DNA of 5,775 bases from Candidatus Aquidulcis sp. (GTDB lineage Bacteria; Chloroflexota; Anaerolineae; Anaerolineales; E44-bin32): positions 4,293 to 10,067 of the forward strand of contig DYJB01000093.1 in assembly GCA_020723365.1 (NCBI GenBank), given 5' to 3'. The position numbers and the translations under genes were made by a program. Shown one piece after another: positions 1-5,032 of this stretch. Under the pieces are notes generated by a model. It saw nothing but the letters and a program-made list of their open reading frames with translations, did no database searches and was not told the origin of the DNA. Each line of letters starts with the position of its first letter. The first letter of the stretch is position 1.

Positions 1-278
1 TCGATCACGGCCGGCTTGCCGGCCGACTCGGACGCCTTGCTGCGCGTCATCTCCAGCATGGCCGGGCCGTAGGGGCAGAACGGTGTGGTCAGGATCATCT
101 TCATCTGGACCTGCTCGGGCTCGATCTTGACTTCGCGAATCAGTCCCAGCTCGATGATGCTCATGCCGATCTCCGGATCGACGACCTCGCGCAGCGCCGA
201 GCGGAGCTGTTCCGCCTGCGCCGGATGAGTCGAGTCGGCTTCCCAGATCGGGTTGGGGACGGGGCGGTCATCGGTCAT
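1..278 (-). CDS. sufT: SufT-like DUF59/MIP18 family metal-sulfur cluster assembly factor (partial, C-terminus outside window)
   Basis: Ninety-two codons are visible, starting at ATG 278-276 and running off the left edge. After about 20 variable residues there is a DUF59 fold: a helix leading into DPEIG (34-38), then IIELGLIREV (41-50), a strand pair, and the loop LTTPFCPYGP (63-72) with the family's single conserved cysteine at Cys68. Family members act as auxiliary factors in maturing or delivering Fe-S clusters to target proteins; SufT is the SUF-linked branch. The start is well supported: GGAGGG sits 8 nt upstream, and the ATG overlaps the TGA of the regulator gene (ATGA), implying translational coupling in a two-gene unit. 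The family is clear. The SufT label rests on the neighbouring suf genes; PaaD-like or other DUF59 members cannot be excluded without the C-terminus. Confidence 0.85.
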   Translation of the reverse strand, partial: MTDDRPVPNPIWEADSTHPAQAEQLRSALREVVDPEIGMSIIELGLIREVKIEPEQVQMKMILTTPFCPYGPAMLEMTRSKASESAGKPAVI

Positions 279-919
279 GATCGAATCCCTCCGGATGGGG
301 GTTCCAGCGCCACCTCGAAGGTGCAGGAGTCGGCGCCGTGCAGCAGGCAGCTCACTCGTTCGACGGGCAGCGCCAGGGCCGAGGCAATGAAGGCCTGGTC
401 GACAGTGCACACTTCGGGATGCTTGCGCCCGATGCGGAAGTAGGGACAGCTCAGCTCGCGAATGACGAGGCGCTGGTCGCTCTGCTCGACCTCAGCCTCG
501 AAGCCTTCCTCAGAGAGCAGCTCCACCATGCGCGCCAGCCGTTCGGCAAGCGGCAGCCCGCCAAGCTTGGCCGCCAGGTTCTCCGCCATGCTGTTGGCCA
601 CGCCCGAGAAGAGCGCTTCAACCGCCTCGGGCGGGGACGATTCCTTGAGTTCGTCGAGCAAGCGGCTGGTCAGGCGCACATAGCGGCTCGGGAACTGATC
701 GAGGCCAGACTCGGTCAGCGAGAACAGCTGGCGCGGGCGCCCGACACCATGGCGCTCGAACTCGACCGCAACCAGGCTCTCCGCCTGCAGGTTGGCGAGG
801 TGATGCCGGACGGAGACCGGGGACACGCCGGAGGCCTCGGCCAACACGTTGACCGAACACTTGCCGCGTGCCCGCAGCGTTCTCAGGATGATGTCACGCG
901 TTGAGTTCGACGTTCCCAC
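275..919 (-). CDS. sufR: SufR-like Fe-S cluster-sensing winged-helix transcriptional regulator
   Basis: With the GTG start at 919 the product is 214 aa, usual for SufR. STRDIILRTL (6-15) opens a winged helix-turn-helix: HTH about 22-50 with recognition-helix sequence SPVSVRHHL (33-41), and wing GVGRPRQLFSLTESG (58-72). A helical middle part is followed by cysteines 158, 171, 191 and 199. The CX12C pair plus a Cys 28 residues later (158/171/199) resembles the cluster-ligating set known in SufR proteins, which bind an Fe-S cluster and repress suf genes. It is divergent from sufC and co-translated with the DUF59 gene. The start is uncertain. GTG 919 has GAGGGG 4 nt upstream and places STRxxIL near the N-terminus, as is typical. 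The frame stays open upstream, with an ATG at 973 lacking a good ribosome site and a GTG at 1036 with GGAG 6 nt away. That extension has unlike codon use (AGG, AGA, TTG, AAA) and runs into the sufC -35 box. Confidence 0.82.
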   Translation of the reverse strand: MGTSNSTRDIILRTLRARGKCSVNVLAEASGVSPVSVRHHLANLQAESLVAVEFERHGVGRPRQLFSLTESGLDQFPSRYVRLTSRLLDELKESSPPEAVEALFSGVANSMAENLAAKLGGLPLAERLARMVELLSEEGFEAEVEQSDQRLVIRELSCPYFRIGRKHPEVCTVDQAFIASALALPVERVSCLLHGADSCTFEVALEPPSGGIRS

Positions 920-971
920 CAGTCCCCTCGGGCGGCTTACGCGTGCCGCTTTTCTCAACCTTCGGTGAATC

Positions 972-1000
972 ATATTACCACAGGCACCGTTGGGGGGGAA
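972..1000 (-). promoter_or_regulatory. Candidate promoter for sufR-sufT (extended -10)
   Basis: On the minus strand TAATAT (977-972) is preceded by TGG, giving the extended -10 form TGnTAATAT. The hexamer 17 bp upstream is TTCCCC (1000-995), a poor -35 matching three of six positions. Transcription would start near 965, upstream of GTG 919 but downstream of ATG 973, which fits the shorter SufR start. This is a reading by eye, and other AT-rich sites nearby could serve instead. Confidence 0.35.
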
Positions 1001-1029
1001 GGGTATTTGTAAGATAAAGCATTGAAATA

Positions 1030-1058
1030 TTGACACATCGGGCTCCGCATGCTATACT
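1030..1058 (+). promoter_or_regulatory. Sigma-70-type promoter of the sufCBD-x-sufS operon
   Basis: TTGACA (1030-1035) is a perfect -35 box. It is followed by a 17-bp spacer and TATACT (1053-1058), which matches the -10 consensus at five of six positions. An AT-rich stretch at about 1004-1029 precedes it and could act as an UP element. The predicted transcription start is near 1065, about 23 nt before the sufC ATG. Such a strong core promoter suggests high potential expression held down by a repressor, most simply the divergent SufR-like protein (inference). Confidence 0.85.
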
Positions 1059-1080
1059 CCTGCCCGTCGCCCGTCAGGAG
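1057..1080. promoter_or_regulatory. Dyad at the sufC transcription start, possible operator
   Basis: CTCCTG (1057-1062) and CAGGAG (1075-1080) are perfect 6-bp inverted repeats separated by 12 bp. The left arm begins at the end of the -10 box and the right arm contains most of the ribosome-binding site. Because the left arm lies upstream of the predicted start (about 1065), it would not be in the RNA, so a DNA-level role such as repressor binding fits better than an RNA hairpin. A chance match to the Shine-Dalgarno sequence is a real alternative. Confidence 0.3.
1062..1075. repeat. Tandem 7-bp direct repeat GCCCGTC x2 in the sufC leader
   Basis: GCCCGTC occurs twice head to tail at 1062-1068 and 1069-1075, filling the space between the -10 box and the Shine-Dalgarno sequence. 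It forms the whole interior of the CTCCTG/CAGGAG dyad. Its function is unknown: it could be a protein-binding site or a small slippage duplication. Confidence 0.5.
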
Positions 1081-1081
1081 G
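1076..1081 (+). promoter_or_regulatory. Ribosome-binding site that fixes the sufC start
   Basis: A consensus AGGAGG lies 6 nt before ATG 1088. This decides between that start and an in-frame ATG at 1049, which lies between the -35 and -10 boxes and so upstream of the predicted transcript. Confidence 0.9.
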
Positions 1082-1087
1082 TACGGA

Positions 1088-1870
1088 ATGGGTACAGCGC
1101 TCGAGGTCCGGGACCTCCACGTCTCGGTGGAAGGGAAGCCAATCCTCAAGGGTGTCAACCTGGTCGTGCGCCAGGGGGAAGTGCACGCCCTGATGGGGCC
1201 GAACGGCACGGGCAAGTCGACCCTCGCCAACACCCTCATGGGCCATCCCAACTACGAGGTCACGCACGGCGAGATCCTTTTCAAGGGCAAGGACTTGGTG
1301 GGCATGGGCCCGGACGAGCGGTCCCGGCTGGGGCTGTTTCTGGCCTTTCAGTACCCGGTGGCCATCCCCGGCGTTTCGCTGGCCAACTTCCTGCGGGCGG
1401 CCCTCAATGCGCGCCGGCGCGCCTCCGACTCGACCGACAAGGGGATGCCGATCCCGGAGTTCCGGAAGCTGCTTAAGCAGAAGATGGACGTCCTGAAGAT
1501 GCCGCACGAGTTCGCCGGGCGCTACCTGAATGAGGGCTTCTCTGGGGGCGAGAAGAAGCGCGCCGAGATCCTGCAGCTGGCAACGCTCGAGCCCGAGATC
1601 GCCGTGCTCGACGAGACCGATTCAGGACTGGACATCGATGCCCTGCGCATTGTCGCCTCGGGCGTGAACGACCTTGCCGGTCCCGAGCTGGGCGTGCTGA
1701 TCATCACGCACTATCAGCGCATCCTGAACTACGTCAAGCCGCAGTTCGTCCACATCATGCTGGGCGGGCGCGTGGTCGAAAGCGGCGGTCCCGAATTGGC
1801 GGAGCATCTTGAGGAGCATGGCTACGACTGGATTCGTGAGAAGGTAGGCGAGACGGTAGCGGAGGCGTAG
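1088..1870 (+). CDS. sufC: Fe-S cluster assembly ATPase SufC
   Basis: A 260-aa soluble ABC-type ATPase, the normal SufC length. It forms the SufBC2D scaffold with SufB and SufD, and its ATP hydrolysis drives the conformational change needed for cluster assembly in the cytoplasm. All nucleotide-binding motifs are present in order: Walker A GPNGTGKST (37-45), Q-loop Gln88 in LAFQYP, ABC signature FSGGEKKR (151-158), Walker B ending Asp175-Glu176 in VLDETDSGLD, which also contains the D-loop, and switch His208 in IITHYQ. FSGGEKKR and ETDSGLDIDAL are the typical SufC forms and separate it from transporter ATPases; no membrane segment is seen. It is the first gene of the operon, 2 nt before sufB. 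No residue is missing. Confidence 0.97.
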   Translation: MGTALEVRDLHVSVEGKPILKGVNLVVRQGEVHALMGPNGTGKSTLANTLMGHPNYEVTHGEILFKGKDLVGMGPDERSRLGLFLAFQYPVAIPGVSLANFLRAALNARRRASDSTDKGMPIPEFRKLLKQKMDVLKMPHEFAGRYLNEGFSGGEKKRAEILQLATLEPEIAVLDETDSGLDIDALRIVASGVNDLAGPELGVLIITHYQRILNYVKPQFVHIMLGGRVVESGGPELAEHLEEHGYDWIREKVGETVAEA

Positions 1871-1872
1871 GT

Positions 1873-3285
1873 ATGGCAACCCCGTCAGACGTGCAGGCGC
1901 TGGAAGGCCTGGGTCGGTACAAGTACGGTTTCAGTGACAAAGACGTCACCGTGTTCCAGACGCCCAAGGGGCTCCGGCGCGATGTGGTCGAGAAGATCTC
2001 GGCCCTCAAGGGGGAGCCGTCCTGGATGCTCGACTTCCGCCTCCAGGCGCTCGACCACTTCCTGCAGCGGCCCATGCCTGCCTGGGGCGGGGATCTCACG
2101 CGTCTGAACCTGGACGAGATCATCTACTACGTCAGGCCATCGGAATCATCGGAGAAGTCGTGGGACGATGTCCCCGAGTCGATCAAGAACACCTTCGACA
2201 AGCTCGGGATCCCGGAAGCCGAGCGCAAGTTCCTGGCCGGCGTCGGCGCCCAGTACGAATCGGAGATGGTCTATCACAACATCCAGGCGCACCTGGAAGA
2301 CAAGGGCGTGATCTTCCTCAGCATCGAGGACGGGCTGCGGCAGCACCCCGAGCTGTTCCGCCAGTACTTCGGCACGGTCATCCCGTACACCGACAACAAG
2401 TTCGCCGCGCTGAACGGGGCGGTGTGGTCCGGCGGCTCCTTCATCTACGTGCCCAAGGGCGTCAAGATCGACCTGCCGCTGCAGGCCTACTTCCGGCTGA
2501 ACCAGGCCAATATCGGCCAGTTCGAGCGCACGCTGATCATCGCCGATGAGGGTGCCCAGGTGCACTACGTCGAGGGCTGCACCGCGCCGGTCTACACGAC
2601 CGACTCCTTTCACAGCGGCGTGATCGAGATTGTCGTCAACAAGGGCGCCCGCGTGCGCTACACGACCATTCAGAACTGGTCGGTCAACGTCTACAACCTG
2701 GTCACCCAGCGGGCGCTGGTGCACGAGCGCGCCACCATGGAGTGGGTGGACGCCAACCTGGGTAGCAAGCTGACGATGAAGTACCCGTCCTGCTACCTGC
2801 TGGGCGAGGGGGCACGGGGCGAGATCCTGTCGCTGGCGTTTGCCGCCAGTGGTCAGCACCAGGATGCCGGCGGGAAGGTGATCCACGCCGCGCCGAACAC
2901 CACCAGCAAGGTCACCTCGAAGTCGATCAGCAAGGGCGGCGGACGCACCTCCTACCGCGGCCTGCTCAAGGTGTACAAGGGCGCCGGGGGTTCCCGCTCC
3001 AGCGTCGTGTGTGACGCCCTGCTTCTCGACCCGCAGTCGAGAAGCGATACCTACCCGTCGATCGAGATCGACGAGGACAATGTCACCATCGGGCACGAAG
3101 CTTCCGTCAGCAAGGTCGGCGAGGAGCAGCTGTACTACCTGATGAGCCGGGGGCTGAATCAGGAGGAGGCCACCTCCATGGTCGTCTCCGGGTTCATCGA
3201 GCCGCTGGTCAAGGAACTGCCGATGGAATACGCCGTCGAGATGAACCGCCTGATCCAACTGCAGATGGAGGGATCGATCGGCTGA
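1873..3285 (+). CDS. sufB: Fe-S cluster scaffold protein SufB
   Basis: A 470-aa SufB of the shorter type; E. coli SufB is about 495 aa. It accepts persulfide sulfur from the desulfurase system and builds the nascent cluster at the SufB-SufD interface. The N-terminal region has YKYGF (16-20) and a helical segment with GEPSWMLDFRLQAL. The middle has the beta-helix core with YVEGCTAP (232-239). The C-terminal part holds Cys380 in VVCDALLL and His408-Glu409 in GHEAS. The 28-residue Cys-to-His spacing equals that of E. coli Cys405 to His433/Glu434, residues implicated in cluster assembly. The end, LYYLMSRGLNQEEATSMVV onward, is characteristic. GGAGG (1861-1865), inside the last sufC codons, lies 7 nt before the ATG, so translation is probably coupled to sufC. 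Confidence 0.97.
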   Translation: MATPSDVQALEGLGRYKYGFSDKDVTVFQTPKGLRRDVVEKISALKGEPSWMLDFRLQALDHFLQRPMPAWGGDLTRLNLDEIIYYVRPSESSEKSWDDVPESIKNTFDKLGIPEAERKFLAGVGAQYESEMVYHNIQAHLEDKGVIFLSIEDGLRQHPELFRQYFGTVIPYTDNKFAALNGAVWSGGSFIYVPKGVKIDLPLQAYFRLNQANIGQFERTLIIADEGAQVHYVEGCTAPVYTTDSFHSGVIEIVVNKGARVRYTTIQNWSVNVYNLVTQRALVHERATMEWVDANLGSKLTMKYPSCYLLGEGARGEILSLAFAASGQHQDAGGKVIHAAPNTTSKVTSKSISKGGGRTSYRGLLKVYKGAGGSRSSVVCDALLLDPQSRSDTYPSIEIDEDNVTIGHEASVSKVGEEQLYYLMSRGLNQEEATSMVVSGFIEPLVKELPMEYAVEMNRLIQLQMEGSIG

Positions 3286-3307
3286 TGCCCGATCGGCGAC
3301 GCGACGC

Positions 3308-4660
3308 ATGAGCCCCCGCACCGTCACCGCCCGCAGCTCGACCGCCACAGCCGCCGCGGCAACCGAGGCCGGCTTTCCGTTCCGTCTGGAGGATGTCCGC
3401 GCCCGCTCGGCTGCGCTGGGCGAGCCGGCCTGGCTGCTGGAGCGCCGGCTGCAGGCCTGGGCAGCCACCGAACGCTTGCCGTTTCCAACCGTCAAGGACG
3501 AAGCCTGGAGGCGCACCGACCTGCACGCCATGCCGCGCCCCTCGCTGGCGTTGGGAAGCGGCGGCCCGCAGGCGATCGACCGCGAATTGCTGCAGCCGCT
3601 GGCAGGCGAGCTGCACGGAGCCCTGCTGGCCCTGACGCCCGGCCAGGAACCGGTGCGCGAGGGCGGCCGCGATCTGGCGCGCCGGGACGTGATCTTCACC
3701 GACTGGGCGACGGCTGTGCGCGAGCACCCCGAGATCCTCGAGCGCTGGCTTGGCAAAGCCGTGGCGGACGACGAGGGGCTGTTCGCTGCCCTGGCAGCTT
3801 CGCTGGCCAGCGACGGTGTGGTTGTCCATGTTCCCGCCGGCGTGCGCGTCGCCCAGCCGCTGCACTCGGTGCTGTGGGCTCCGGGCAGCGGACGGGCATT
3901 CTTCTCGCGGGTGCTGGTCGTCGTGGAGGAGGGCGCCTCGGTGACCTTCGTGCACGAGACCGCTTCGCCGACGGAGGCCGCCGGGCACGCCCTGCACGCC
4001 GGCATCGTCGAGCTGGTGGTGGGCGCCGGCGCTCAGCTGACCTTTGTCGAGCTGCAGACCTGGGGCCAGCACGTCTGGAACATCACGCATGAGCGCTCCA
4101 CCGTGGCGCGCGATGGCAAGCTCGACTGGATCTTCGGCGCCGTGGGCAGCCAGGTGACCAAGAACTTCAGCGAGCTGTCGCTGGCCGGGCAGGGGGCCAC
4201 CGGGCGCATGTCCGGGTTCTACTTCGCCGACGGCATCCAGCATCTCGACCACGACACGCAGCAGAATCACCTGGCGCCGAGCACCACCAGCGACCTGCTC
4301 TTCAAGGGCGCGCTGGTCGACCGCAGCCGCTCGGTTTGGCAGGGGATGATCTACGTCGCCCCCGGCGCGCAGAAGACCGATGGCTACCAGGCCAACCGCA
4401 ACCTGCTGCTCAGCACGCAGGCGCGAGCCGATTCGATTCCCGGCCTCGAGATCCTGGCCGACGACGTGCGCTGCACGCATGGCGCCACCGTGGGCCAGCT
4501 CGAAGAAGAGCCGATCTACTACCTGATGTCGCGCGGGCTGCCCCGCAAGGAAGCCGAGCGCATCGTGATCGATGGTTTCTTCTCCCCGATCATGGAGCGC
4601 ATCCCCTACGAGGGCGTGCGGGCGCGCTTCCTGCGCATGATCGAAGCCAAGCTGGAGTGA
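3308..4660 (+). CDS. sufD: Fe-S cluster assembly protein SufD
   Basis: A 450-aa paralogue of SufB that completes the SufBC2D scaffold and is linked in other bacteria to iron acquisition for the cluster. The N-terminal helical part carries EPAWLLERRLQAW and then RLPFPTVKDEAWRRTDL, the SufD signature region. A beta-helix core follows, then DDVRCTHGATVGQ with Cys389 and His391, equivalent to E. coli SufD Cys358 and His360. The C-terminus repeats the SufB ending (IYYLMSRGL, then IDGFFSPIMERIP). The gene starts 22 nt after the sufB stop with no clear Shine-Dalgarno (only GGCGAC upstream) and no other start codon in frame before it. Re-initiation by ribosomes finishing sufB is likely (inference). 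All key residues seem intact. Confidence 0.95.
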   Translation: MSPRTVTARSSTATAAAATEAGFPFRLEDVRARSAALGEPAWLLERRLQAWAATERLPFPTVKDEAWRRTDLHAMPRPSLALGSGGPQAIDRELLQPLAGELHGALLALTPGQEPVREGGRDLARRDVIFTDWATAVREHPEILERWLGKAVADDEGLFAALAASLASDGVVVHVPAGVRVAQPLHSVLWAPGSGRAFFSRVLVVVEEGASVTFVHETASPTEAAGHALHAGIVELVVGAGAQLTFVELQTWGQHVWNITHERSTVARDGKLDWIFGAVGSQVTKNFSELSLAGQGATGRMSGFYFADGIQHLDHDTQQNHLAPSTTSDLLFKGALVDRSRSVWQGMIYVAPGAQKTDGYQANRNLLLSTQARADSIPGLEILADDVRCTHGATVGQLEEEPIYYLMSRGLPRKEAERIVIDGFFSPIMERIPYEGVRARFLRMIEAKLE

Positions 4661-4668
4661 CCGAACCC

Positions 4669-4686
4669 CGGGTGAACCCTCACCCG
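4669..4686. other. Hairpin in the sufD-x intergenic gap
   Basis: CGGGTGA (4669-4675), loop ACCC, TCACCCG (4680-4686): a perfect 7-bp GC-rich stem, 8 nt after the sufD stop. It is not followed by a T-run, so it is not a standard intrinsic terminator. It could protect or mark an mRNA end, reduce read-through to the downstream genes, or be chance in GC-rich DNA. Immediately after it, TGCTAGACT (4687-4695) resembles an extended -10, but I see no -35. Transcription from it would begin inside the next gene's ribosome site, so I do not call a promoter. Confidence 0.45.
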
Positions 4687-4710
4687 TGCTAGACTACCGA
4701 GGGCGGGCGT

Positions 4711-5013
4711 ATGAAGAAAGTGATGATCGCGCCGGCGATGGATCCGGCGGTCGACCAGCGCTTCCGGGCCGGCGAGCTGGTGGACGTGTTCTGCGACCAC
4801 AACCGGCTGGGGGAGCGCGTGCGCGACTGGCTGCAGGGCGTGGTGGTGCAGGCCGACCGCAAGATGGTGGCGATCCAATTCGTCGACGACGTCTACCTGA
4901 CCGACGGCTGGATGGTTCCCGATCGGGTGCTGTGGTGCCAGCAGTCCGGCACCAATATCCGGCCCTCGACCCGCCGGCGCGTCCGCAAGGCGGCGCCGCG
5001 CCGGCGCCGATGA
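4711..5013 (+). CDS. Small conserved-looking protein of unknown function between sufD and sufS
   Basis: I do not recognise this 100-aa protein. It starts at ATG 4711 with GAGGG (4699-4703) 7 nt upstream and ends at TGA 5013. Residues 18-75 look like a compact, mostly beta domain: FRAGELVDVFCDH (18-30), RVRDWLQGVVVQ (36-47), KMVAIQF (51-57), VYLTDGWMVPDRVLWC (61-76). The pattern of short strands with aromatic and glycine turns recalls SH3/Tudor-like small barrels, which is only a guess. There are two cysteines, Cys28 and Cys76. The last 13 residues are very basic (RRRVRKAAPRRRR), suggesting contact with nucleic acid or an acidic partner. There is no signal peptide or membrane segment, so it should be cytoplasmic. 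The gene lies 50 nt after sufD and 19 nt before sufS on the same strand, with codon use like its neighbours, which argues that it is real and in the SUF operon. Confidence 0.8.
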   Translation: MKKVMIAPAMDPAVDQRFRAGELVDVFCDHNRLGERVRDWLQGVVVQADRKMVAIQFVDDVYLTDGWMVPDRVLWCQQSGTNIRPSTRRRVRKAAPRRRR

Positions 5014-5032
5014 AGCCTGGCTGCCGCAGGGC

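Noticed and set aside
9..24. Perfect palindrome GGCCGGC-TT-GCCGGCC near the left edge
   Set aside because: It is inside the DUF59 coding frame (Ala-Gly-Lys-Pro-Ala codons) and such G+C palindromes are common by chance here. There is no T-run or gene end nearby to make it a terminator.
338..904. Plus-strand open frame of 188 codons opposite sufR
   Set aside because: The minus-strand frame has a clear HTH, wing and cysteine set. The plus-strand product has no recognisable motif and no ribosome site.
978..992. Possible CAAC-N6-GTTG type SufR box around GTTG 989-992
   Set aside because: The left half reads CACA rather than CAAC at the required spacing, so the inverted symmetry is poor.
1049..1087. 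Upstream in-frame ATG for sufC at 1049
   Set aside because: It lies between the -35 and -10 boxes, has no ribosome site, and the AGGAGG before ATG 1088 is decisive.
2146..4005. Very long minus-strand open frame (about 619 codons) opposite sufB and sufD, and another at 3209-4480
   Set aside because: Both are antisense to well-conserved SufB/SufD. The translations are low-complexity and rich in Ala, Arg, Gly and Val with no recognisable motifs, as expected from GC-biased codons on the opposite strand.
4687..4695. Extended -10-like TGCTAGACT before the small unknown gene
   Set aside because: No -35 hexamer at a suitable distance, and the transcript would start inside the ribosome-binding site, so an internal promoter is not supported.
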